A stretch of 64,000 nucleotides of DNA from G965197555 sp965197555 (GCA_965197555.1 OZ240213.1:2852001-2916000); one strand, 5' to 3'; shown: positions 34,254 through 42,603, numbered from the stretch's first letter. Translations and numbers: made by a program. The notes: a model not told the origin generated them from the letters alone.

Positions 34254-36104
34254 ATGCGTAACGTAGTCTGGACGCTCCGGCCTGGGCTCATGTTTTCTCT
34301 GGCTCTGGTGATTGGCATCACATTGTTCGTCGTCGCCTGCGGCGAGGCGGCAACCGCGGTACCAGAGCCAGCAGCCACTGCAGCACCGGCAGCCACTGCC
34401 GCTCCCGCGGCGACGGCGATGCCTGCAGCAACAGTAATGCCCGCGGCGACGGCAATGCCCGCAGCAACAGCGATGCCCGGAGCAACAGCAGCCCCTGCGG
34501 CGACGGCTGTCCCCCGAGCTACAGCGGCCCCCACCAAGCCTCCGGCACCCGGGTCGATGGTCAAGGTACAGAAGTTAAGGTTCGCAGTCCCTACGCCGGA
34601 TGTAGAGAGCAACCGTACCTGGGTGGGGCCATGGCTCTACATCGTGCAGCACGACGTGTTCGCTGAGACCCTGTTGCGGGTTGACCCTGTGACTACCAAC
34701 GTCGAAGGTCTGCTCGCCGAGAGTTGGGTGGTGGAAAACGATTTCAAAGAGTGGTCGTTTAAATTAGAGGAGGGCATCCCATGGCAATTTGGCTGGGGAG
34801 AGTTTACTGCCTCGGACGTGGTCCATAGCTTCAATTTGGTGAATAGGGAGGATAGCCTGGCCATTCTGAAAGAACCGGCGTGGAGCCAGGCAACCCCCGA
34901 GATCATAGACGACTACAACGTCAAATTTACCTTCGTGAATCCCTACCTGGATGGGCCACGGCTGTTCTCCCGCTGGGCCGGAGACCTGATCATCGTCAGC
35001 GATGCCCAGTTTAAAGCCATGGGAATGGACGCCTTCGACCAGATACAGACCGCTGGCACCGGCCCTTACCAGTTGACCAACCGCGAATTGGGAGTGGGTC
35101 TCACCTACGAGAGGGTACCTGAAGGCCACCGGCTTTATGACGTCGATTTTCCAGAGTTCGAGTTCGTCTGGGCCCCGGAGAGCCTAACCCGGATGGCGAT
35201 GCTCTTGGCCGAGGAGGTTCATATCTCTCAGGTTGAGAGAACGCTGCAACCCGACGCCGAGGCCCGTGGCATGCAGGTTATCACCAGCACCCAGGAAGCC
35301 GTCCAAACCTATAACGGCTTCGGCGGTATGTATTTCGAGAATACGGCAGAGTGGCCCGATCACTACACTCCAGGGCTGCCCTTGGAAAACGTTAAGGTTA
35401 GAGAGGCCCTGAACAAGGCCATTGACCGGGATGCCATCAACCAGGAAGTTTACCTGGGCAGGGCCACCCCCAATTACAAACACGCGTTTCACCCGGCTAA
35501 CGAGGGCTGGAACCCGGAGTGGGTGACAAGGTGGGAGGAGGCCTACGGCTACGATCCTGACGCGGCGAGAGCCCTGCTGGCACAGGCGGGATTTGGGCCC
35601 GACAACCCCCTGTCGATTAAGTTCATTTCAACGACTATTCCGGGAAGTCCTGAGCTTCACGATGTGATTGAAGCGACGCAAATCATGTTCGCCGACGTAG
35701 GTGTGGACATGGAGATAGAGAAAATTGACTTTGGCACATGGATACAGCGACTACGCGAGCATAAGATGACAAACACCATGAGAGCTTCTAGGAATCTTCC
35801 CATCAGGACGGTCCAGGAGGGCGTCCGCGTCTTTTACACTAAGTACAGCCTCTCGTGGGGCTTTGCGCACCCCTTCATCAACGAGACGTATCAATGTCTC
35901 GTCACGTCAGCTGACCTGGAGGAGAGGGACCAGTGTGCCCGGGCGATAGGCGACTTTGCATATGATAACTACGCCGATATCCCGATGTTCCATCTCAACG
36001 CCGACGTGACAGTGAATCCTGAGCACATTGAGAGTTACCTGTGGCCAGGCTTGACGTCAGCCGGAATCTCCCACTTCCACAACATAAAAGGGGTCCGGGA
36101 GTAG
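34254..36104 (+). CDS. ABC transporter solute-binding lipoprotein, family 5 (SBP-17)
   Basis: 616 aa from the ATG at 34254. A longer in-frame reading from 34221 exists, but GCGAGGTGAAAAA lies just before 34254 and the signal peptide MRNVVWTLRPG then matches SBP-16 and -18. Lipobox ends FVVAC (Cys29). The tether is rich in TAMP units (four Met). Class motif WLYIVQHDVF. It shares SDAQFKAMGMDAFDQIQ with SBP-19 rather than with its neighbours. One small oddity is EGHRLYDVDFPEFEFVW, where others have GHW and DFEEFEFVW. The C-terminal segment is YTKYSLSWGFAHPF. Confidence 0.96.
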   Translation: MRNVVWTLRPGLMFSLALVIGITLFVVACGEAATAVPEPAATAAPAATAAPAATAMPAATVMPAATAMPAATAMPGATAAPAATAVPRATAAPTKPPAPGSMVKVQKLRFAVPTPDVESNRTWVGPWLYIVQHDVFAETLLRVDPVTTNVEGLLAESWVVENDFKEWSFKLEEGIPWQFGWGEFTASDVVHSFNLVNREDSLAILKEPAWSQATPEIIDDYNVKFTFVNPYLDGPRLFSRWAGDLIIVSDAQFKAMGMDAFDQIQTAGTGPYQLTNRELGVGLTYERVPEGHRLYDVDFPEFEFVWAPESLTRMAMLLAEEVHISQVERTLQPDAEARGMQVITSTQEAVQTYNGFGGMYFENTAEWPDHYTPGLPLENVKVREALNKAIDRDAINQEVYLGRATPNYKHAFHPANEGWNPEWVTRWEEAYGYDPDAARALLAQAGFGPDNPLSIKFISTTIPGSPELHDVIEATQIMFADVGVDMEIEKIDFGTWIQRLREHKMTNTMRASRNLPIRTVQEGVRVFYTKYSLSWGFAHPFINETYQCLVTSADLEERDQCARAIGDFAYDNYADIPMFHLNADVTVNPEHIESYLWPGLTSAGISHFHNIKGVRE

Positions 36105-36141
36105 CGGGGTCGGCCCAAACCTGATCCAGAGTTAGACCTAA

Positions 36142-36184
36142 AAGACCAACGCCGGGGCCTACGAGCCCCGGCGTTGGTCTTCTA
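36142..36184 (+). terminator. Intrinsic terminator after SBP-17
   Basis: AGACCAACGCCGGGGC pairs with its complement around a 6-nt loop; the T tail is short (TTCTAT). The interval 36185-36386 shows nothing recognisable. Confidence 0.88.
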
Positions 36185-36386
36185 TCTTGTATGAAATAAA
36201 CCTTGTTGAGCAGCTAAAAACCGCTCAACGGTCCGCAACATTGCTGAGGACTGATGTACGAGAACTGCCCTTGTTGTTAGCTGATTCCATAGCTATGTCG
36301 TTAGATACGCCTGATGCTGTACTCAAGACTATATCTTGGAGCGGAAAGTAGGGGCTGCGTCTTCCAACATATATGCATTAAATTAA

Positions 36387-36415
36387 TTGACACAGCTACT
36401 GCCCTAACGTAAGAT
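36387..36415 (+). promoter_or_regulatory. Sigma-70-type promoter of SBP-18
   Basis: TTGACA at 36387-36392, 17-nt spacer ending CCTAACG, TAAGAT at 36410-36415, then GCCCGC. The -10 departs by one base from TAGAAT-type siblings and further from TATAAT. Confidence 0.78.
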
Positions 36416-36469
36416 GCCCGCGGCCTAAATCTCAATGAGCTTTCCAGTACGTCGAAGTCGAGGTGAAAA

Positions 36470-38308
36470 ATGCCCAAGGTTTTTCGGACAATCCGGCCCG
36501 GGCTCATGTTTTCTCTGGCCCTGGTGCTTGGCATCACATTATTTGTCTTGGCCTGCGGCGAGGCGGCTACCGCAGTACCAGAACCGGCTGTCACCGCTGC
36601 ACCGGCGGCTACTTCTGGACCAGCGGCCACTGCCGCGCCAGCGGCAACGGCGGTTGCTGCACCATCAGCCACCGCAGCCTCTGGGGCCACTGCCGCTCCC
36701 GCTGCGACGGCTATGCCTCGCCCTACGGCGGAGCCTACCAAGGCTCCGGCACCCGAGTCTGATATCATCGTGAAAAAATTAAGATTCGCTATGGCTACGC
36801 CTGATGTAGAGAGCAACCGTACCTGGGTCGGGCCGTGGCTCTACATCGTGCAGCACGATGTGTTCGCTGAAACCCTTTTGCGTGTCGACCCTGAGACTGG
36901 ACAAGCCGGTCCTTTGCTCGCTGAGAGTTGGGACGTGGCCAATGATTTCAAAGAATGGTCGTTTAAATTGAGGGAGGGCATCCCTTTCCATTATGGCTGG
37001 GGAGATTTGACCACCGATGATGTTGTCCATACCTTCAACCAGCTGATTCGGGATGACAGCCTCTCCACGTTGAAAACCCCTGCATGGGACCAAGCGACAC
37101 CTGTAGTCCAGGACGACTACAACATCATCTTTAACTTCGAGAACCCCTATCTACATGGGTCACGTCTATTCTCCCGCTATGCGGGTGACCTGATCATGGT
37201 CAGCAAGGCCCAATTCGACGAGATGGGGCTTGACGCGTTCGACCAGATCAAGACCGCCGGGACTGGTCCCTACCAACTGATCGATCGCAAGTTGGGCGAA
37301 ACTCTTACCTATGAAAGGGTGCCGGACGGCCACTGGAAGTATGACGTCGATTTTGAAGAGTTCGAGTTCGTCTGGGCCCCGGAAAGCCTGACCCGGATGG
37401 CCATGATATTGGCCGAGGAAGCGCATGTCTCTCAGGTTGAGAGAACGCTGCAACCCGACGCCGAGGCACGGGGCATGCAGGTTATCACCAGCACCCAGGA
37501 AGCCGTTCAGACCTACACTGGATTTGGCGGCCTGTATTTCGAGAACACGGAGAAGTGGCCCGATCATTACACCCCGGGGCTGCCTTTGGAAAACATTAAC
37601 ATTCGAAAGGCTATGAACTTGGCCGTGGACCGGGATGCCATCAAAGAGGAAATATACCTGGGCCGGGCCACTCCCAATTACAGACACGTATATCACCGGA
37701 ACAACGAGGGCTGGAACCCTGCTTGGGTTGACCGGTGGGAGGCCGAGTATGGCTACCAACCCGAGGAGGCAATGCGCTTGCTAGCGGCCGAGGGATATGG
37801 GCCTGACAATCCCCTCAAGCTTAACTTCATATCAACAACCATCCCAGGTAGCCCTGAGCTCCACGACGTGATTGAGGCGACGCAGATCATGTTCGCCGAC
37901 GTGGGCGTGGAAGTTACCATAGAGAAACTCGACTTTGGCCAGTGGTTAGACCGTCTATATGAGCACAAAATGGCAAATGCCATGAGAGCTTCGAGAAACC
38001 TTCCCATCAGGACGGTACAGGAAGGCCTACGCATCTTTTACACCAAGTATGGCACTTCGTGGGGCTTTAACCATCCCGTCATCGTAGAGAATTATGAGTG
38101 TCTAGTGAGGTCGGCAGACCTAGCGGAGCGGGAAGTGTGCGCTAGGACAGCGGGCGATTTCCTATACGATAACTATGCCGATATCCCGATGTTCCACCTC
38201 AACGCCGATGTGACAGTGAATCCTGAGTACGTAGAGAGCTATGTGTGGCCTGGATTGACGTCGGCCGGTGTTTCCCATTTCCACAACATTAGAGGGGTAC
38301 GGGACTAG
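36470..38308 (+). CDS. ABC transporter solute-binding lipoprotein, family 5 (SBP-18)
   Basis: 612 aa with signal peptide MPKVFRTIRPG and lipobox ending FVLAC (Cys29). The tether is the least regular of the long ones (TAVAAPSATAASGATA). Class motif WLYIVQHDVF in front; rear part GTSWGFNHPV and EREVCARTAGDFL, as in SBP-16. It has PFHYGWGDLTTDDVVHTF, a variant of the FQFGWGEFTA block, and ends NIRGVRD instead of IKGVRE. The ATG follows GTCGAGGTGAAAA. Confidence 0.96.
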   Translation: MPKVFRTIRPGLMFSLALVLGITLFVLACGEAATAVPEPAVTAAPAATSGPAATAAPAATAVAAPSATAASGATAAPAATAMPRPTAEPTKAPAPESDIIVKKLRFAMATPDVESNRTWVGPWLYIVQHDVFAETLLRVDPETGQAGPLLAESWDVANDFKEWSFKLREGIPFHYGWGDLTTDDVVHTFNQLIRDDSLSTLKTPAWDQATPVVQDDYNIIFNFENPYLHGSRLFSRYAGDLIMVSKAQFDEMGLDAFDQIKTAGTGPYQLIDRKLGETLTYERVPDGHWKYDVDFEEFEFVWAPESLTRMAMILAEEAHVSQVERTLQPDAEARGMQVITSTQEAVQTYTGFGGLYFENTEKWPDHYTPGLPLENINIRKAMNLAVDRDAIKEEIYLGRATPNYRHVYHRNNEGWNPAWVDRWEAEYGYQPEEAMRLLAAEGYGPDNPLKLNFISTTIPGSPELHDVIEATQIMFADVGVEVTIEKLDFGQWLDRLYEHKMANAMRASRNLPIRTVQEGLRIFYTKYGTSWGFNHPVIVENYECLVRSADLAEREVCARTAGDFLYDNYADIPMFHLNADVTVNPEYVESYVWPGLTSAGVSHFHNIRGVRD

Positions 38309-38345
38309 CGGGTTTGGACTAAAGATCCTCCCTATATTGACTCAG

Positions 38346-38388
38346 AATACCAACGCCGGAGCCCCTACAGGCTCCGGCGTTGGTATTT
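38346..38388 (+). terminator. Intrinsic terminator after SBP-18
   Basis: An 18-bp perfect stem (AATACCAACGCCGGAGCC with its complement), 6-nt loop, TTT tail. Confidence 0.93.
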
Positions 38389-38475
38389 CACGAAATACAG
38401 GCTCTTGCCGGGCAAAAGGCCGTTGGCAGCATCGGAGTAACTAAAACACCTTCCAAGTCAGCCATGCAAGAATTC

Positions 38476-38504
38476 TTGACACAGCTATTCCCCTAGCGTA
38501 GAAT
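38476..38504 (+). promoter_or_regulatory. Sigma-70-type promoter of SBP-19
   Basis: TTGACA at 38476-38481, 17-nt spacer ending CCCTAGCG, TAGAAT at 38499-38504, then GCCCGC. It may also drive the permease genes, since no clear terminator separates them. Confidence 0.86.
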
Positions 38505-38559
38505 GCCCGCGCGTTCCAATTTTTACCGGTTTCCCAAGTGACCATCTATTGAGTGAAAA

Positions 38560-40314
38560 ATGCGTACTGTAGCTCGAGCAAGCCGAAGTGGACTGATGTT
38601 CACTTTTGCTCTGGTGATCGGCATTACCTTGTTCATCGTGGCCTGCGGGGAAGCAGCTACAGCAGTGCCTGCGACAGCAGCACCAGCAGCGCCAGCAGCT
38701 ACCACCGCTCCCGAGCCAACGGCCGTCCCCCGCGCTACTGCTGTGCCCACCAAGGCTCCGCAGACAACGTCAAGGACCAGCGCAGAGATAGTAAGAATCG
38801 CGAACCCCACGCCCGACGTTGAGAGTAACCGTACCTGGGTGGGAGGGTGGCTATACATCGTCCAGCACGACGTGTTCGCGGAGACGCTGTTTGGCAATGA
38901 CGAAAACACGGGCGAAGCTTTCCCTCTCCTTGCTGAGAGTTGGGAGACGAATGATGATTTCACCACGTGGTCTATTAAACTGAGAGAGGGGATTCCCTTC
39001 CAATTCGGCTGGGGAGACGTTACCACCGCGGATGTACTCCATACTTACAACCTGCTAAATCGAGAGGACAGCCTTGCTTCGTTGAAATACGTGTGGGAGA
39101 CAGCAAACGTTGAGGTGATAGACGACCACAACATGAACTTCCACTTCGAGACCCCTTATCTGGACGGGGGGCGCCTGTTTTCCCGCCATGCCGGCGACTT
39201 GATTATCATGAGCGATGCCCAATTTCAAGCCATGGGGATGGACGCCTTCGACCAGATACAGACCGCTGGCACCGGCCCTTACCAGCTAAAAGAACGCAGA
39301 TTGGGCGAGAGTCTCTCTTACGAGAGGGTTCCGGAGGGCCACTGGCAATATGACGTCGATTTCGACAATTTTGAGTTCGTTTGGGCAGCGGAGAGTCTAA
39401 CCCGGATGGCGATGCTCTTAGCTGGAGAGGCCCATATCTCCCAGATCGAGCGAACGCTTCATCCCGACGCCGAGGCTCGGGGCATGAGGGTTATCTCCAG
39501 CACCCAGCCCAGCGTTCAGGTTGCGTCGATGTTCGGCGGCATGCATTTTAAGAATACAGAAAAGTTCCCCGACCACTGGATTCCGGGTTTACCGTTTGAG
39601 AGCCTTAATGTTAGAAAGGCCCTGAACAAGGCCATCGACCGGAATGCCATACTCCAGGAGATCTACCTAGGCCGGGCCACGCCGGTGCACCGCTTCACCT
39701 TTAATCCGCTCAACGAGGGCTGGAACCCGGAATGGGTGGAACGCTTTGAGGAGGAGTACGGCTACGACCCCGATGAGGCGAGGCGCCTGCTGGCCTTGGA
39801 GGGGTACGGGCCCGACAATCCCCTCGAGATCAAGTCAGCAACTACTGCTATCCCCGGAAGCCCTGAGCTACACGACGTTACAGAGGCCACCCAGATTATG
39901 TTCGCCGATGTGAACGTGAACATGACCATTGAGAAACTTGACTTCGCTGTGTGGTTAGACCGACTGCGAGCGCACGAGTACCAAAACTCCGTAGTTGCCA
40001 CCAGAAACACTCCCATCCGGACTACCGAGTTGGGCGTCCGCGTCTTTTTGTCCGATCAAGCAGGCTGGTGGGGTTTTGCCCACCCCTTCATCAACGAGAA
40101 GTATGAATGTCTCAGGTTAACGGCGGACAAGGCAGTGCGGGAACAGTGTGCCCTGGACTTGGGTAACTTTGCTTTCGAGAATCACACCGATATCCCGCTC
40201 TTCGAGCTCACTCATGATATGACGGTGAATCCGGAATACATCGCGGGGTGGGTATACCCTGGGCTGTCATCGGCAGGAATCACCCACTTCCACAACATTA
40301 AAGCGGTCAAGTAG
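38560..40314 (+). CDS. ABC transporter solute-binding lipoprotein, family 5, permease-proximal (SBP-19)
   Basis: 584 aa. The signal peptide MRTVARASRSG resembles SBP-5 to -8, but the body is divergent like SBP-15: KYVWETANVEVIDDHN, LSDQAGWWGFAHPF, and a tail GLSSAGITHFHNIKAVK. Cys29 closes the lipobox (FIVAC); the tether is about 47 residues. Class motif WLYIVQHDVF. The ribosome-binding site is weak (TTGAGTGAAAA; one G fewer than GAGGTG). It is the last receptor before the permease genes, 165 nt upstream and with no obvious terminator, so it may be the founding receptor of this transporter (inference). Confidence 0.95.
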   Translation: MRTVARASRSGLMFTFALVIGITLFIVACGEAATAVPATAAPAAPAATTAPEPTAVPRATAVPTKAPQTTSRTSAEIVRIANPTPDVESNRTWVGGWLYIVQHDVFAETLFGNDENTGEAFPLLAESWETNDDFTTWSIKLREGIPFQFGWGDVTTADVLHTYNLLNREDSLASLKYVWETANVEVIDDHNMNFHFETPYLDGGRLFSRHAGDLIIMSDAQFQAMGMDAFDQIQTAGTGPYQLKERRLGESLSYERVPEGHWQYDVDFDNFEFVWAAESLTRMAMLLAGEAHISQIERTLHPDAEARGMRVISSTQPSVQVASMFGGMHFKNTEKFPDHWIPGLPFESLNVRKALNKAIDRNAILQEIYLGRATPVHRFTFNPLNEGWNPEWVERFEEEYGYDPDEARRLLALEGYGPDNPLEIKSATTAIPGSPELHDVTEATQIMFADVNVNMTIEKLDFAVWLDRLRAHEYQNSVVATRNTPIRTTELGVRVFLSDQAGWWGFAHPFINEKYECLRLTADKAVREQCALDLGNFAFENHTDIPLFELTHDMTVNPEYIAGWVYPGLSSAGITHFHNIKAVK

Positions 40315-40479
40315 GGGCACGCGATATAAGGGTACGAAGTGGCGCAGCCGACAAGACAACGTCTCTGGCGAAGCCCAAGGTCGGCTGTCCCAATAGAATC
40401 GGTCCCAGAAGAATCCATTTGGCACACGGGTCTCGTATCAATATTGGTTGACGGACGTCGAGAGTTAGGCTAAAAGGCT

Positions 40480-41400
40480 ATGCAAAGATATCTGGTCCTA
40501 CGAACGGCGCAGGCATTCCTTGCCCTCTGGGTTGTGACGATTATCGTCTTCGGTCTAAGCCGAGTATCTGGGGACCCACTGGATATATTTCTGCCCATTG
40601 AGGCTACCCCGGCGGACATAGAACGTATGAGAATCCACTGGGGGTTGGACAAACCCCTATACGTCCAGTACGGGGTATTTATTGGCAACGCGTTACAAGG
40701 GGACTTGGGTGACTCATTGAAGTTTCCTGGGTCCGGAGCGGCCAACTTGGTCATTGCACGCTTTCCCCCGACTTTGCAGCTCGCCGGCATTTCAATGGTC
40801 ATAGCCCTGCTAATCGCCCTGCCGGTTGGAGTGCTGTCAGCAGTCAAGAAAGATACTTGGTTCGACTGGTTCGGTAAAACCCTGGCCTTGGCGGGCCAGT
40901 CGATACCTTCGTTTTGGCTGGGCATCGTCTTGATGTGGTTCTTTGCTGTGCAAATGGGGTGGTTACCGACGTCCGGCAAAGGTGGAGTCAAGCACATTAT
41001 TCTTCCCGCAATAACATTGGGATGGTTCCAAACGGCTGCAATACTGCGGTTGGTGCGTTCCTCTATGCTGGAAACCCTGGATAGCGAATACGTTAAGCTG
41101 GCACGCATCAAGGGGATCTCCGAGCGGTCGGTGATCTGGAAGCATTGCTTCCGAAACGCCGCCATCACCCCCCTTACTTATTTTGGTATCATCCTGGCCA
41201 ACACTCTAACTGGATCCGTGACCACTGAAGCAGTGTTTAACTGGCCCGGTACCGGCTTACTCGCGTTCCAAGCTGTGTTGTCCCGAGACGTCCAACTGAT
41301 CCAAGCGCTTGTGCTCGTGTTTGCCGCCATATTTGTTTTCTTGACCCTGTTGGTAGATGTCCTGTATGCCTATTTGGACCCCAGAATTCGATACACCTAG
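40480..41400 (+). CDS. ABC transporter permease, DppB/OppB type
   Basis: 306 aa integral membrane protein, one half of the channel of a family 5-dependent importer. About six hydrophobic segments are visible, starting at residues 8-27. It shows the early GDP motif (RVSGDPLDIF), GDLGDSLKF, and a typical cytoplasmic EAA loop (EYVKLARIKGISERSVIWKH) that docks on the ATPase. The length is normal for the family. The ATG follows AAAAGGCT, a modest site. It is followed 48 nt later by the DppC-type partner. Substrate is unknown, so no symbol is given. The presumed ligand donors are the upstream lipoproteins. Confidence 0.95.
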   Translation: MQRYLVLRTAQAFLALWVVTIIVFGLSRVSGDPLDIFLPIEATPADIERMRIHWGLDKPLYVQYGVFIGNALQGDLGDSLKFPGSGAANLVIARFPPTLQLAGISMVIALLIALPVGVLSAVKKDTWFDWFGKTLALAGQSIPSFWLGIVLMWFFAVQMGWLPTSGKGGVKHIILPAITLGWFQTAAILRLVRSSMLETLDSEYVKLARIKGISERSVIWKHCFRNAAITPLTYFGIILANTLTGSVTTEAVFNWPGTGLLAFQAVLSRDVQLIQALVLVFAAIFVFLTLLVDVLYAYLDPRIRYT

Positions 41401-41448
41401 TGTTGATGGACAGTCACACAATCAGGGAGAGGATGGGTCTTTCGAGCT

Positions 41449-42534
41449 ATGTCGACTCAAGTATTAGATGACACAACCGTCAGCGTCCGAGTCTCCTATG
41501 GGGTCATGGGGAACCTCCGGAGGGTAGCTAGTGAAGCCAAGAGGCTGCCTATAATTCCGGTGCTAATTCTCCTGATTGTCTTGGTAGTGCCCACCATCTT
41601 TGCTGACATCGTCGCCCCCCACAAGCCGTTGATATCCCCATTGGGCCTCAAAGGCCGCTTGGAAGGCCCCGTGTGGAGCGGCGCCCAGATAGACACCAAG
41701 AAGATTGTGGAGAGGGTAAGAAATAATCAACTAGAGATCTCCCTTAGCCATGCACAAGGGCTAAGGGAGGGTGTGGGGGTAGGTGAAACCCCTGTTATAA
41801 AAGATAACCTGGCTTTAGGCGACACCGTGGAGGTCGTGAGGAGGGAGGCCGGAACCTCCACTCATATCTTGGGTAGCGATAAAGCCGGTAGAGACGTCTT
41901 CAGCCGCATTATTCACGGTTCCCGGGTTTCCATGAAAATATCTCTTGTCGGCATCGGTATCGGCGGCTTTATCGGTGTTGCCCTGGGATTGATTGCTGGC
42001 TATTTCCGTGGGTTCATTGACCACTTCATCATGCGCCTGGTGGACATCTCCCTATCGATACCTGCGATCCTGTTGGCGCTTTCCCTGGCGGCTGCCCTGG
42101 GGCCAAGCTTCAAGACGATTATTATTGTCGTCGCTGCCCTGTTGTGGGCGGTCTATGCCAGACAGGTGAGAGGCGATACCTTGGCTATGAGGGAACGGGA
42201 CTTCATCGCGCGGGCTAGAGTATCTGGTTGTTCCCACTTCCGTATCATCGTGCGGCACATATTCCCCAATATCACCAATACCCTCATCGTGCTGGCCACG
42301 CTGCAGATAGGACTGATCATCCTCTTGGAGGCCTCCCTCAGCTTCCTGGGTGTCGGGCTCAGCCCCCCCACCCCTGCGTGGGGACTTATGGTAGCTGACG
42401 GGCGAGAATTGATTGTCACTGCTTGGTGGGTGGCTATGTTCCCGGGTGTTGCTATCATGCTGACGGTGCTCTCTTTGAACCTACTTGGAGACTGGCTGCG
42501 AGACCGGCTCGATCCTCGGTTGCGGCAAATTTAA
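41449..42534 (+). CDS. ABC transporter permease, DppC/OppC type, with enlarged external loop
   Basis: 361 aa, partner of the upstream permease. It has a first membrane segment at about 36-53, the family motif LGSDKAGRDVFSRIIHGSR (about 141-159), further membrane segments, and an EAA loop (DFIARARVSGCSHF). The stretch between the first membrane segment and LGSDKAGRD is about 87 residues (54-140), roughly twice what I expect for the family, and contains charged sequence (KKIVERVRNNQLEISLS). That part faces outside and may be a receptor contact surface (inference). No ATPase gene follows; the operon ends at the hairpin at 42568. Confidence 0.94.
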   Translation: MSTQVLDDTTVSVRVSYGVMGNLRRVASEAKRLPIIPVLILLIVLVVPTIFADIVAPHKPLISPLGLKGRLEGPVWSGAQIDTKKIVERVRNNQLEISLSHAQGLREGVGVGETPVIKDNLALGDTVEVVRREAGTSTHILGSDKAGRDVFSRIIHGSRVSMKISLVGIGIGGFIGVALGLIAGYFRGFIDHFIMRLVDISLSIPAILLALSLAAALGPSFKTIIIVVAALLWAVYARQVRGDTLAMRERDFIARARVSGCSHFRIIVRHIFPNITNTLIVLATLQIGLIILLEASLSFLGVGLSPPTPAWGLMVADGRELIVTAWWVAMFPGVAIMLTVLSLNLLGDWLRDRLDPRLRQI

Positions 42535-42567
42535 CTCGGCGTCGTCAGTAAGGATTCCGCAGAACGA

Positions 42568-42603
42568 AGATGGCTGCCAACAATTTTGTGTTGGCAGCCA
42601 TCT
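42568..42603. terminator. Strong hairpin after the permease operon
   Basis: A 15-bp perfect stem (AGATGGCTGCCAACA with its complement) and an ATTTTG loop, 34 nt after the permease stop. It lacks a real T run on the + strand, so it may act as a processing or protective stem rather than a classical terminator. Confidence 0.6.

Noticed and set aside
1..40314. Array generated by a transposon or integron
   Set aside because: No recombinase, attachment-site repeat or insertion sequence lies between members; unequal recombination between the homologous genes is enough to explain it.
40315..40479. Terminator or separate promoter between SBP-19 and the permease genes
   Set aside because: I see neither a GC hairpin with a T run nor a convincing -35/-10 pair; a TTGACG near 40447 has no matching -10.
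42568..42603. Terminal inverted repeat of a mobile element
   Set aside because: Single hairpin with no transposase or second copy in the window.
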